Assembly: GCA_902702965.1 (NCBI GenBank)
Contig: CACRXP010000020.1
Location: 1,029,978-1,093,977 of the forward strand
Reading direction: 5' to 3'
Source: Spirometra erinaceieuropaei
Taxonomy: Eukaryota > Platyhelminthes > Cestoda > Diphyllobothriidea > Diphyllobothriidae
DNA length: 64,000 nucleotides
Each line of letters starts with the position of its first letter. The first letter of the stretch is position 1. Both the position numbers and the translations under genes were made by a program. The notes below the pieces were generated by a model. It ran no database searches. It had not been told where the DNA came from and was given only the letters and a program-made list of their open reading frames with translations. This document shows positions 10,860 through 21,484 of the stretch, piece by piece.

Positions 10860-11345
10860 TCGAAAATACAGGTCTCACGCAAGACTTTACGGTCCTCGGA
10901 GTTGAGGTGTAACGATACTTTACGGAATATCGAGGCGTGGTTCTCCGATGTCCACTCTATCAACAGGCATCTGGACCTTCCTGCAGCTTACAAAGTCCTA
11001 CATCATCACAAGCTCAGGACCAAACAACCACACCGGACTTAAGAAGGCCGCACGGAGATAGGCCGACGCTGAGTCTACTCGGTGAGGAAGAAGAAGAACC
11101 GCCAGACCAATCGCCCGACTAAAGTCCAGTCAGTTCCCCTCGACGGAGTGGTGACTCACAAAGCACACAGGCAAAACGCCCGTCAACCATCTCCCGAGAG
11201 GCCGAGGCAGCGAGAGGAGAAGAAAATTGATCAGCATGAGGCCGGCCAACACGACTGCCACTTTAAATTAAATTTCTGATCGATTAAGTGCATTTTACGC
11301 TTTGACAATGAAGAGCCGACCCAGCTCTTTGAAACGTCAGCACTT
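10860..11345 (+). pseudogene. Penelope-like element 3' fragment (GIY-YIG tail)
   Basis: Around 10925-11045 one frame reads IEAWFSDVHSINRHLDLPAA and YKVLHHHK, the same terminal signature as the other PLE tails in this window. Upstream sequence is too decayed to place the GIY and YIG motifs. After the coding part a Lys/Arg/Gln-rich frame runs to a TGA near 11279, and a degenerate hammerhead-like fold follows (11301-11341). It differs in sequence from the 10.3 and 18.1-kb copies, so it belongs to another PLE family or an older copy. Confidence 0.55.
11301..11341 (+). ncRNA. Degenerate hammerhead-like motif
   Basis: Stem II AAGAGC/GCTCTT (11311-11316 with 11324-11329) is perfect, and GAAACGTC follows at 11331 with AGC after it, able to pair with GCT before the core. 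The CUGANGA core is spoiled (TTGACAATG, two extra bases). ACGT at the stem III position is self-complementary. Probably a dead relic. Confidence 0.35.
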
Positions 11346-11639
11346 AAATAAAACTCTTCCGGAGAGCCTGTCTTCTTCTTCAATTAATCAATCCGGATAT
11401 CTCAACTTTGCCAATCTGAGTAATCAAGTTGTACGAAAAGCGTTATATTAGAGAGACGAAAGGCGTTTCATGTTCGAAACGCACGCATTGTGGACTCAAT
11501 TATTGTTATCGGCTCAAACCGGTTGCTCGAAGTAATAGCTACTGTAAAATTGAAAAAAACATCATTTTTACTTTGGTGTTCAGCGATCCAGATTAGGATT
11601 GATTTCAAGTTAAACGATGGTAGTTTATACGGGATCGAG

Positions 11640-11815
11640 GAGACGAATCTCAGGATGCAGTCGTGAAGAAGGAAACACGGTCGCTGGGACAAGAGTTTTA
11701 TTCACCTGATGTCCCTGATTCCTGCTCGGAACCATCATCATCTGCTATCGTCTCTGATGACACGTTCGAGCAGGAATCCAAAACGTCAGGTGAATAAATA
11801 TCTTGTTTTTCACAA
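11640..11815. repeat. Inverted repeat carrying hammerhead-like arms, copy 1
   Basis: TATTCACCTGATG with GATTCCTGCTCGGAACCATC (11698-11735) is answered in reverse complement by GTTCGAGCAGGAATCC and CGTCAGGTGAATA (11764-11797). The right arm contains an intact CTGATGA core (11754-11760) and CGTC, but the GAAA position reads AAAA and stem II is shortened. The left flank (GTCGTGAAGAAGGAAACACG, about 11664) is shared with the inverted repeat at 21.9-22.1 kb. It looks like a terminal repeat pair of a Penelope-like element without its coding region. Confidence 0.5.
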
Positions 11816-11819
11816 TTAT

Positions 11820-12510
11820 AGTCTACGTTATTTATGGCTTCGTTAGAAAAGGAATATATGCAAAATAGTTATACAATATTTCAGAATATTCAATACGTAA
11901 ATGATAATATGCTGGTACTCAAACGACATCATATTGCCAAAATACGCTTCTAATTCCGACTGATTTGCTAGGCGCGTTTTTTCCCCAGGATACCGTCGAG
12001 GTCTCGCATAATACCAACACCAGGAATGCTCTATGTTTCGACCTCCAAAAGCTTGTATTAAATTTTCTATTGTCATCATCAGCAATCGGGGCGACTACAT
12101 CAGTTCAGATCATGAGGAATAAAATGCGATCTCTTTGGGCAGCCGGTCCCGGCCTTGGGCCCCGACGTTTGACCAGCTCTAAATAAGTAGGATAGGCTGC
12201 AAAAAACTGGGATTGTGATGTCTATTAGCTTAAGGTAAACAGCGTAGCACAAAAAACAGTGATTTTCACTTGCTAAGTGGGGGGGGGGGAATTACAGAAT
12301 ACTTTTTTCGATCTCTGGTTGAAAAATATTCCCATGGAATTGTACCACTACTTTTTGGCAAAAGATTCGGCCATGACTTTGGCTTGGAATTTTGTCTGCA
12401 GTCTCTTTGTCTCGGAGGAAGCCACACTCTGATCGGTTCTGGCTGAAAGAGCGTACGACCAGGGACGTCCCACAGGGACGAAAGTTCTTTCCCACAGTTA
12501 GTTTTAACCA
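11820..12510. other. No gene recognised
   Basis: Nothing identifiable apart from a G run near 12278-12290. The 118-codon minus-strand frame ending near 12266 starts inside repeat A and shows no domain. Confidence 0.4.
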
Positions 12511-12512
12511 CG

Positions 12513-12787
12513 ATGGTTCGGCCGTCTTTTCCGACAATGTCCACCTTCTGCTCCACAGTAGTGTGGAGCAGGGACGGTGGTTTGCGCGTGAGGTAGTTTA
12601 ATGTGGTAGCAGACTTGCTCAACGTCTACCGCACTCCCTCTTCCCCATCCCCCACCTGGACCTGGTGTCAAGACAGAGTCAATAGGACCGGAGGTGTGGG
12701 AGGGCGCAGGTGGCTGGCGCGGCCGGGACCGCACCTAGGCGTGCCACCACACCCCCTTGTCCACACAACAAATGACAAGGTTTCTTA
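12513..12787 (+). repeat. Dispersed repeat A, partial copy
   Basis: Forward-oriented copy: begins TTCGGCCGTCTTTTCCGACA, then CTCCACAGTAGTGTGGAGCA (a near-perfect small hairpin), GGTGTCAAGACAGAGTCAAT (about 12663), GGACCGGAGG and GGCGTGCCACCACACCCC. The distal 200 bases seen in full-length copies are missing. Confidence 0.75.
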
Positions 12788-12789
12788 AC

Positions 12790-13850
12790 CGGCAAGAACA
12801 ATGGAGAGGGGATCGGCAGGAGTCCCAGTGTGTGCGACATCTGCCGGCAACCGGATCTGCCACCGCATAGTTCTAACCAACAGAATAATAGATAGTTTTC
12901 TTTTTTCTCCAACGCATATGCGCATTCGAGAGACTAGTTGAGAATGCGCACAATTTTTAATGCGAGTTCGGCGAATGCCATTTCCACGTGGTTTTGAATG
13001 TGCTGAAGAGCAAGAAGTAGTGTGGGAGGATGGTTCACTGACTGACCTTTTCACCCTCAACCAACTCTACCACCATCCAGATTTCATACATTCTCGATTC
13101 AGGTTTCACGTATGACGGCTTAGCAATGGAGAGAATTGCCGAAATGGCACTTTAGGTCGCCCCCTATATGCCTCAGAGTTGGCATAGCTAACAGGGCAGA
13201 AGTATTTTTAGAAATGCCTTTACCAATGCGAGAAGTTTTGTCGACTTCCCGGGAGGGAGCATCACCATACGCAATATGTACGTCTCTACTCACCCGCACT
13301 TTCTTCAGATAATTTTTTCTCAGTCAATTTAAGAGGTGGTGTGGCATCTGTCTTCCATTCGCTGAGACGATGTTTCTTTTCTGTAATTAGTACACACTAC
13401 TCACCTTGATGCAGCTTTCCCGACCAGACTTAACAGTTCAAACTAAATATCGCGACTGTGTGAATCGAGTAAAAGATAGGTACGCGGCGGCCTCGTAAGA
13501 ACGCAAATTTCACTTTGCTAAGGGTCCTCCAAGCTTTTATTTAGTCAGATGTTGATGTGGAATTCTAAGTCAGGGCTTTTCTGTTGTAGCAACAGAAATT
13601 CGTGATTCAACCTATGCGCAAATCATTCAAATCCCGACAGCGCGAACTTAGTTTGCACTCTTAAATATCGTATCTCAGGATGGCCAAAAAATTGGAATTT
13701 AAACCATAAACTGTAGACTTCATAGCAGACTATTTGAATCCAGATCTGTCTAGCCTCGTGTGATTAACACAAGTGCATTTAAACGTCCTCAACAGCCTGC
13801 GCGCCGTCGTGCATGAATTCAGCTACGTTTAAATGCAATCGATACCGAAA
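12790..13850. other. No gene or repeat recognised
   Basis: Unique-looking sequence without a recognisable coding frame. The minus-strand frames near 12.8-13.0 kb overlap the end of repeat A. Confidence 0.45.
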
Positions 13851-13859
13851 ATTCACCTA

Positions 13860-14530
13860 AGAAAAGTTGTCTCTTGAGTATATGTATGGATATAGACGAA
13901 AATGCCGACCCCAGGTGTGGAAATAAAAGTGGGTAAAGAGATCTCTGGAGAGGATGATTTATTCCTCTGACGTTTCACACTCATACTTGAGCGCATCATC
14001 GGAGATAGATTAAAAGTGGGAATACAAGGTTTAAATAAGTCTTTCTTACTCACTACTGATAGGTCCATTGTTCTCTCTCCCCATTGGCCCTCCTTTCCTG
14101 CCCAAGTGGTGTCTGACGGCCTCGTTTGGCGCCGGTAGGTCGATCCTACGGTTGATCGAGTTGGCGTTTGATTGCCAGGCTTCGATTATCTCGCTCGCCA
14201 TTTTGCTTTCAGCTCGACCGATTACTTCTACCTTGTCGAAGCTGAATTGATGGTTATTTTCGAGGCTATGCATAGCAACATGTGATTGCACCTCTTTTCG
14301 CTTTACAGCTAGCGAATGCTCATGCATGCGCGACCTTAATCCAAGTGAAAAGAGAGACGACGTCGAAGGACACCATTATTTCGTCGGGGGCTATTTTGAC
14401 GGAGAAACCCCCTTTCTGCTCAAGTATGAGTGTGAAACGTCAGATGAATAAATCATCCTCCCCAGAAATCGCTTTACTTTCTTCCATATATATGCATAGT
14501 GAAGGAAGCCGACGCTGCTCCAACCACCCG
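13860..14530 (-). mobile_element. Penelope-like fragment with inverted hammerhead-bearing ends
   Basis: The central minus-strand frame (14327-14046) encodes a PLE tail: HEHSLAVKRKEVQSHVAMHS, a middle stretch with IIEAWQSNANSINRRIDLPA, then NEAVRHHL. Both flanks carry the same terminal sequence in opposite orientation: on the minus strand 14010-13855, and on the plus strand about 14415-14525 (shared block CTCAAGTATGAGTGTGAAAC and AATAAATCATCCTC). Inverted terminal repeats of this kind are known for Penelope-type elements. The reverse transcriptase is missing. Confidence 0.6.
13963..14006 (-). ncRNA. Hammerhead ribozyme-like motif, one core substitution
   Basis: On the minus strand: TCT (stem I), CCGATGA (core, second base U to C), stem II GCGCTC/GAGTGT with six pairs including G-U, GAAA, CG as minimal stem III, TC, then AGA closing stem I. 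The ACGT at stem III is self-complementary as in other dimeric-type hammerheads. The core substitution probably inactivates it. It lies directly 3' of the PLE coding tail. Confidence 0.45.
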
Positions 14531-14539
14531 TTTTGAGCT

Positions 14540-15340
14540 CGACTTGTAATACGGCTACTGACTTTTGCCCAGTGTACTTCATTTTCTCGCCAAAACGTCC
14601 TTCCAGCATCGCCGTAAGCATTTTGTGATCTAGTACTTCAAGCCTCAAAGTCGGCAACATGTTTGAGTAAAATGCCATACCTCCTCAGTCCCCACACTTT
14701 GGTCGTGGCCTTAAGATCATTTGCCGGATGCTTTGATGCTACAGCAGATCAACCTCCGCGGTTACTGGAGGATGCGACATACCTGTTGGTCCTGCTGCGG
14801 AGTAAAGAATGGCAAAGATTTCCCTAGAGATCCTACTGTAAGTAGGCTTTCTGGTCTGATACAACACCAGTATTGCCCTGAGGCATGCCCGCGCAGCAGT
14901 CTGTCACAAACCATCGCCACATAAATAATTTTGCGCGATATCCAATAATGCCTCATCTCCGCCGTCGGGCACAATCCTGGAACTTAATATTGGCGCGCCC
15001 GAGTGGCGGCTGAAAATGCACAACTGCAATTTCTGCCTCCGCACTACGTAATCGTTGTCTGGGAAGTCGCGTCTTATCAGGATTATGGGACACTTGGAGG
15101 TTTATGGTCTGCAAACTATGACTGAACTTGCCAAAAATCAACAACAGTTTCCTGTCCACTAAAAACAGCCGCCTAATAATGGCTAGGACGAGAAAACGGA
15201 AATCCGGTATGGCTACGCAACCCTGAACCACAGGAAAGGGCAGATAATGCCCGTTACTGAAGTCTGCTTAACATTTGGCAATTAGGACTACGCGGGTATC
15301 GCTATGACTAAGTTACCTCAAAACTCCGATATATATACAT
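14540..15340. other. No gene or repeat recognised
   Basis: Short frames only, without recognisable domains or splice context. Confidence 0.45.
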
Positions 15341-15344
15341 CCTG

Positions 15345-15855
15345 CAATGAGTGCTTCTCGTGGTGGTCAAACGATCTGAAAGCTTGTGCTATGCCCATAT
15401 CAGCAAACCATGGACATCGCAGCCTGGTATGCGCTGGCAGTTCACCGACACCTGGTTCCCCGCCAGTAGATGCGCTTGCGCTCCCGCTGGGTTTACAGAT
15501 GGTGGGCATGGCTGCCCAGACATCATCCTCATCCTTCTCGCCCATGTTCGGGTGTTGCTGCTGTTGTCGCTGGTGAAAAATCTTAGTCAAGCGTATTTTT
15601 TGGACCAGGAAGTGTGGAGCGGCACGCCTGGTGCGTGTCCGGCCGTGCCAGCCACCTGCGCCCTCCCCCGCCTCCGGTCTTCTTGTATCTGTCTTGACAT
15701 CGGGTCCGGGTGGGGAGTGGGGATGAGGGAGTGCGGTAGATGCTGCGTAAGTCTGCAATCACTATAAATTAATTCACACGCAAGTCACTGGGCCTGTTTC
15801 ACCTTGCTGTGTAGCACACGATGCACATCTTCGGAATCGACGGTCGAACCGTCAC
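15345..15855 (-). repeat. Dispersed repeat A, near full-length copy
   Basis: Runs from CAATGAGTGCTTCTCGTGGT to CGACGGTCGAACCGTCAC at 15855, the reverse complement of the family start. Contains CAGCCTGGTATGCGCTGGCA, TTTTGGACCAGGAAGTGTGG and CCTCCGGTCTTCTTGTATCT blocks shared with the 34.6-35.1 kb copy. Open frames of 138-146 codons on either strand are by-products of its GC-rich sequence. Size of about 500 bp and lack of coding suggest a SINE or other non-autonomous element, but I see no clear tRNA-like head. Confidence 0.75.
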
Positions 15856-15859
15856 TTCT

Positions 15860-16890
15860 CATGGCAAGTTAGTGCTTGACGAGTATGGAAAGTACGGAGG
15901 AACTGATGGACAACCATTCTGCTATGGATATTCTATGGCGATGTCACGGTATGTGCGTGATGAGGCCACAAGTGGGAAAGGGGAAATTACTCTGACCACC
16001 GGGCGCACTATGACCCGGCCCCATATCTCGGTTGGGTTTTGGTCGAGAGCCATTCGGAGCATGCAAGAAAAAACTCCTCCGTCCTCACAATGATCGCGGT
16101 CATAGTGGAAGTGTAGCCCGGTAAAATCGGGTCGATTGTGGTGAAAATGACACAGGCAGGTGTATCCGGCTTTGCTTCCTCGCTGTCATCACCACACGGC
16201 TAGCACGCATAAACCACGCACACTTTTGTGTTTCTTTCTCTCCGACCCCCCCTCCCCCCTACCCGCTTCCCTCCATAGCAAGGCTCAACCCCTTCGACCT
16301 GCGAAGACAACACCTCTGGGGCGGGATTTTGACATTTTGACGAAAGGATATGTGCAGTTAGTTTCTAGAGGCAAAGGTTAGGCCAGTCGACGTAGCGTCT
16401 TCACCTTCAGCTTCGGAATTTCCCCTCCTCCGGCCTATAGTAAGGCACAGAAAGGGATTAGAAAACCCTGCAGATAGTCTGTAAGTTTCCGGAGAGTGAT
16501 TGAGTGATGCGGAGTTTAAGGGGACCAAACAGACGTTTAGCGTCGAAATTCACAGTTCATAGCTCACAGCCAGGTTAAATGACGTGCAAAACGTCGCTGA
16601 GATTAATGGGCAAATTGATAGACTTAGCGAAGCGCATCAGTCCGTCTTTAATAGAAATTAATTAGTAGACCATTAAATGTCGAACGTTTCGTCGTTATTT
16701 AAGGTGGTGAAGTGGACTGACTATACAGGCTACTCCTGTGGCCGTCCATTCCGTTCCCCACACTGGTACACAGGTGTCTGCTGAAACGAAATGAAGATAA
16801 ATTATCAGCGGCTGGAGGGAGGTGGCCGGACTTAGTAGGCCAAGGGCACCCCAGCGCGGGATTCTGGCCCGAACCTAAACTGGTATTAGT
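15860..16890. other. No gene recognised
   Basis: Unremarkable sequence with a C-rich patch near 16246-16275. No coding frame with recognisable features. Confidence 0.45.
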
Positions 16891-16893
16891 TGC

Positions 16894-16903
16894 AGCAGTA
16901 GTG

Positions 16904-16939
<36 letters not shown>
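16894..16939. repeat. (AGT)n microsatellite
   Basis: About 15 AGT/GGT triplets, followed by further irregular trinucleotide-like sequence to about 17060. Confidence 0.9.
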
Positions 16940-17119
16940 ATTGTAATATTAATGATGTTAGAGTAGAATGGATAGCCGTCGTAGTAATACAATTATTAAC
17001 AGTAATAGAAGTAGTAAAGTTATTAGTAACAGAATGGTAGTACTAATGGCCGTAGTAGTGGTGCCAGTTGCATTATCAATTGTATTTGCAACAGCAGTGT
17101 TGGTTATAACAACAGTAAC

Positions 17120-17240
17120 TTGGCGCCACGGTGGGAATCCCACCGGTTCGAATCCCACCGAGTCGCCGAATTTTTCACAGCTGGTTCAAGATGAATTTTT
17201 CAACATCTGCCAAAACATCTATGGATATTCGGATTCATTA
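17120..17240 (+). repeat. tRNA-related SINE fragment
   Basis: GGTTCGAATCCCACCG (about 17144) matches an RNA polymerase III B box and T-arm, and the following 80 bases (CGCCGAATTTTTCACAGCTG onward, then CATCTGCC) align by eye with the tail of the tRNA-like copy at 47.0-47.2 kb. AATCCCACCG is duplicated in tandem just before the T-loop, which breaks the stem, so this is not a working tRNA. Confidence 0.45.
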
Positions 17241-17244
17241 AGTT

Positions 17245-18050
17245 TTGCCGACAAAGGCAGAAAAACTGGAGTGATCATTTTTGACTGGCTTGCCGTTGTC
17301 AATCAGTGTCATCCAGAATACAGACTGCATACCCAAGTAAGTTGATCATCCAGGTCAGTAATGGAACTTCAAGGACCTAGTTGCGATATAGGACAAATTC
17401 ATTGCAATTTGCCCTCGAAGTGCCCTTTCTGGATGTAAGTTTTTAAAAATAAAAGTAATCAGTTGAGACAGCACTCACTTCGGGCCAGTGAAAAATTTCC
17501 GCCGAAATGTAACCGTGAGGTGATTTGGATTCGCACGCTGTAACCAGGTGGAAGCGTGATCGGCGGCAGCGACGAGCGGGGGGGAGGGGACACAGCGGTG
17601 GGCCGGTTTAGAAGATCGGGGTCCCGTAGGTTTGGCGATGTCTTAGTGATGCCTTCGGAGAGCGGCTGAGCAGCAGACGATTCTCGAAGGCTTGACCGCG
17701 GCTGGAGGCTGGGAAAGAACTTCCATGTGATGCGCAGTATCCGTAGTCGGTCAGTTAGGTTTACGCTGACCTGGCGTCTTACACCAGTGTCGTCACAACT
17801 CAGAGTGACCGTCTCGGGGGTCTAGCAGCATTGGGAGCAGGAGAGAGAAGGAGAAAATGAAATTATCAGGTGGGTTACCCCCGTATCAGTCAATGAGGTT
17901 TGAAACGCCCAGATCCTCCGAGTTAAGCATGAGAAAAAATCCGAAATGGAGACATACAGGAAGTGTCTGTTCGATTTATTTCCTGCCTTTGGAGGGATGC
18001 GAAAGCTCAGTCTACTTACGTCTGCTGCATGCAACCTAGTCTTCGATCAT
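17245..18050. other. No gene recognised
   Basis: No recognisable coding frame or repeat family apart from a G run near 17579. Confidence 0.4.
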
Positions 18051-18054
18051 AAAT

Positions 18055-18545
18055 AAGCCAGTGCCTGTGTTTGCGGAGTTGTGTACCGCACCCCGTGTCG
18101 AAACTGTCCTTGTAACTACACAGGCCAGACTAGACGCATGCTCCGACCGCGCATACACGAACACAAGCTGGCAGTGCGACGAGGCGACGCATTATCACAA
18201 GTGGCCGCCCACACCTACGAAATGGGTCACGAGTTTGACTTCGCAGCCACCAAAATAGTCGCCCACGCCGGAAACAAAACAGGCCGAGAATTGATTGAAG
18301 CCTGGGCCTCCGATGAGAACTCAGTCAATCGATTTATCCATCTGGCGTCGGCGTACAGAGACCTGCGCAGTCACATCCAGTCTTGCGCCATTGGTCAATG
18401 ATTTGCCCAAATGCCCCATAACTGGCGCTTGTCCTGTTGCTGCTACTATCTCTGACGATGGACTCCCGCAGAAGTCAGAAAGCTTAGGACAATAAACGAA
18501 GTGTTCCGGTGCTAAAAACCTCTTCTGCTTCGCTTAAGGAGCCAT
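18055..18545 (+). pseudogene. Penelope-like element GIY-YIG domain and 3' end
   Basis: One open frame to the TGA near 18401 encodes the end of a PLE protein: VYRTPCRNCPCNYTGQTRRM (GIY-YIG endonuclease; the second motif reads NYTGQT in place of YIG-type sequence), RIHEHKLAVRRGDALSQVAA, then RELIEAWASDENSVNRF and YRDLRSH. GIY-YIG nicks target DNA during retrotransposition. Reverse transcriptase is missing 5'. The 3' flank carries a hammerhead-like motif (18449-18488). Same family as the 10.3-kb insertion; their 3' regions align to about GTGTTCCGGTGCT (about 18502). Confidence 0.7.
18449..18488 (+). ncRNA. Hammerhead ribozyme-like motif in PLE 3' end
   Basis: TCT (stem I), CTGACGA core (18452-18458), stem II GACT/AGTC (18461-18464 with 18473-18476), GAAA (18478-18481), GC-T-T, then AGG. 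Compared with the 10.48-kb copy, stem I changes from CCT to TCT opposite the same AGG, which keeps pairing through a G-U pair, while stem II has lost one pair. AGCT at stem III is again self-complementary. Confidence 0.55.
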
Positions 18546-19328
18546 CTCAGCCGGAGAAAGCCCGAATTAATCCGTCCGTCGACAACCTATCAAGTTACAA
18601 CTCTTGTGCTGTTAGTTGGATGTTTATTGTGGGAGGACTAAGACTTCCAGGCGAGCCGGATCAAGCTCACATCCTCTTCACTCCACCTTCTCCCTGTCAG
18701 CTATCCAAGTCAAAATGACAGGAAATGAGATGGGACACAGCGTCTGGCGCGTGTCATAGGCATGTGCAATAATGGTTAAGGACTCAACGGTCAGTTTGGT
18801 AGCCGTTTCGCCGGCAACGCGACAGCCAAGAAGGCCGTTCGAGGGCGAAGTCAAACACACCACCCACACACCCACACACGCGTACGAACCTAACTGGAAG
18901 GCATGTGGGACACCTCGTAAAAGCGCATTAACTCGCCCTGTGGGCGGGGAAGTTAGAGAGCGTGACAGGCCATTAAAATGCTGAAGGTCGACGTGGATGC
19001 GGAATCTACAAGGACGGCCCTGCACACCGCCCAGCTCTGCCCTTCATTCTTTGGTGCGAATTTGTCATGGCCACCCAGGGTTTCTAACACTGAGGCAGGG
19101 GAGGGGGGCCGGGTGCATAACTTAATGGGATACTGAGTGAGGTAAAGAAAGAGGAGAATTAGGTGACCAGCTCTCCCAGCGATAGGGTAACGGGGTAAAT
19201 GAGCACCACCATACAACGGGAGAGAAGAGAGGAAGAAGTGTTTGAGAACAATAAGAAAAATTAACTCTCTTTGAACTAAGGTCATTGTAGATAATCCACC
19301 AGACTGTCTACAACAGACGACCCATCCT
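18546..19328. other. No gene recognised
   Basis: Frames here have no recognisable domain. A CA-rich patch lies near 18860-18880. Confidence 0.4.
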
Positions 19329-20312
19329 TGAACGATGGGCTAACTCATGAAATGTCAACCGAAATTCCAAAATGCGTTTTCGGTTCCAAAAGAACAATTA
19401 AATAAGATTGTAAAACTAGCCCGCCTGCATCATAATTCTATAATATTTCAGTTGCTTCATAATGCCAGCTTTCGAATGAGCTTCCTTCTGGCTGCATGTA
19501 AAAACTACACTCTGTAAAAAATGATTACTAAATTAGTATGAATTTTTCTCATTGATTTTCGATGCCCTAAATGTCCAATTATATTTTATGGAAAAAATGC
19601 ATTAAAATATTGATTCTTTTGCTCATTCGGCAGATAACTACGTCTTCTTCTAATTTTATAGTCAAAGGAGAGAGATAATTTGGTTTTAAAAAAAGTTTCT
19701 AACTGTGAGACTTTTAAATACCGTGAAATGGCCGCTCATTAATCGTCATGTCTTTGCATTTACCAATGTAGCTTGTAAAGTTAACAATATGGATCAAATC
19801 CGAGGCTGAATTTTATGAACCCCATATGGTCCCCTTTATTATCGTAGAGAAATGAGTGGTTTTCCGTACGCGGAAACTATACGGCTTGTAGTTTGGGAAC
19901 CCTGAATCAAAGTGTAACGGTAGAGCGAGTTCAAAATTATTTTGGAATTGGAAAGGTTTTTGAAAACCGAATTATACCCTTTCTTCGAGTAAAAGATTGG
20001 AAGAAGATGTAATTTTCCACCGAATGAGCAAAAGAATGAATATTTTTATGCATGCTTTCCATGAAATATAATTGAACTTCTAGGGGCATCGAAAAGCAAT
20101 GAGAAAAAATCATGCTTCTTAAGTAGTCGTTTTTTACAGAGTGCAGTTTTTGCATGCAGTCGGAAGTAAATTCATTCGTCCTGAGCTAACTGAAAGATTA
20201 TGGAATTATGTTGCAGGCTGACTAGTTTTACAACCCTACTTAATTAATCTTTTCGAAACGAGAACGCATTTCGGAATTTCGGTTGACATTTCATGAGTTA
20301 GCCCACCTACTG
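19329..20312. mobile_element. Foldback element, copy 2
   Basis: GGGCTAACTCATGAAATGTC (19337) returns in reverse complement at 20285-20304, and arm similarity continues inward, for example CATTGATTTTCGATGCCC (about 19550) versus its complement near 20090, and GCTCATTCGGCAGATAACTA versus the complementary block near 20020. The right end CTACTG is followed by TA (20313-20314); the left terminus is eroded. The outer sequence differs from copies 1 and 3 (GGGCTAACTCATG in place of GACCGATCTCATG), so this is a diverged subfamily. No coding capacity. Confidence 0.8.
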
Positions 20313-20471
20313 TACACGCAGATTCAGTATCGGTCTACCCCAGAGTTTTCGATTGAAAAACATTACAGCGGCAGCAAACACAGTCGTAATAGGCGAACCG
20401 CCTGTCGGATGAAACTTCACTAGGCAATTGCAGGCTTCGACGAAGAAAAGCGCGGATGTTTTGGGGCTTTC

Positions 20472-20777
20472 GTGTTAACACTGAGAACAGACTATCGGAA
20501 AGTGAGAGGGGAAAGACGCGATGATGGTGACGGCGGTGGTAGTGTTGCCACCATTTCCGAAGCCGACACTGACGTCGCCGACTTTTCCTGTTCACACTGT
20601 CCCCGTACATTCACCTCACACATCGGCCTAGTCGGTCACCTGCGAATTCATCGCACAGAGACTGGCGAACCAGTGTCCGAAGCATCTACATATGCTCGCC
20701 GCATCCGCCTCAGCTGCCCTCACTGCACCCGCACATTCACTTACCGCATGAACCTATTAGGCCATATGTGCGTTTAA
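20472..20777 (+). pseudogene. C2H2 zinc-finger fragment, probably retroelement tail
   Basis: An acidic/glycine linker is followed by a complete finger, FSCSHCPRTFTSHIGLVGHL with RIH (C-x2-C-x12-H-x3-H), then the spacer RTETGEPVSE, then a second finger LSCPHCTRTFTYRMNLLGHM that stops two codons after the first His and so lacks its last zinc ligand. Paired fingers of this GLVGHLRIH type are, to my recollection, abundant in flatworm genomes next to non-LTR reverse transcriptases; that link is memory-based. No reverse transcriptase is seen next to it here. Could also be the end of a host transcription factor gene. Confidence 0.5.
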
Positions 20778-20779
20778 GA

Positions 20780-21480
20780 AAACCTGCGGTAGACAACGGC
20801 CAGCTAGACCACACCATCAAATCTTCCTTCACCTACATTACGCAACATTATCATCCACCACAAGCATCCGACTGCCACCTCCCACGCAAGTGGGAAGTGT
20901 GCTTCTCGGCTGTGTCTCCATGTGGTCCCTACTGCATGTGATTTGAGTCTGAGGCTATCACGGCACATCGGGCTCTGCGGCTTGGAAGGCTGCTGACTGA
21001 CGCTCCAACTCAGTCCACGCGGTCTGCCCAGTTGTGTGTGTGTTTCTGTGGAGTGGCAGACTGGTGGGTTGAGACGCAGGCTGAATCGGCACTCTCACGC
21101 ATGTGGGATGCACGCCGCTCAATTCCCGTTGTGAAACGTCAGTGTTTGTGTTTTGGGGATTAGGTCGTACGTGTGGCGCGCGCATAGAAAGCCACCGCGC
21201 CCATCCCCCGAACCCGTCAACTGACCGGCTCGAACAGTGACCGGGGCCTGGGAATGGAAAGGGAGACTGAAGTCGACGGCTCAGCGCACTTTCTTCCCTA
21301 TAAACATCCTGACGCGCTTGAAGCTATCACGGTGAACTACAAGCCGTAGCATGGAAGGGTGCCAACTGACTGGGTAACTCGAACCTCGCAGTCGGCCCAG
21401 CGTTGTGTGTTTGTGTAGAGCGGCCGACTGGAGATCTAAGAGTCAGGCCACAATGGCGCCTTTTTAACGTGGCGTTTATG
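20780..21480. other. No gene recognised
   Basis: Sequence following the zinc-finger frame, possibly the 3' part of the same element (polyadenylation or terminal features not identified). Confidence 0.35.
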
Positions 21481-21484
21481 GCAC

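Noticed and set aside
15318..15767. 138- and 146-codon frames on both strands
   Set aside because: Both are inside repeat A; overlapping open frames on both strands reflect GC-rich composition.
21121..21165. GTGAAACGTCAG resembling the hammerhead 3' part
   Set aside because: No CUGANGA core or stem II upstream; only the short GAAACGTC match is present.
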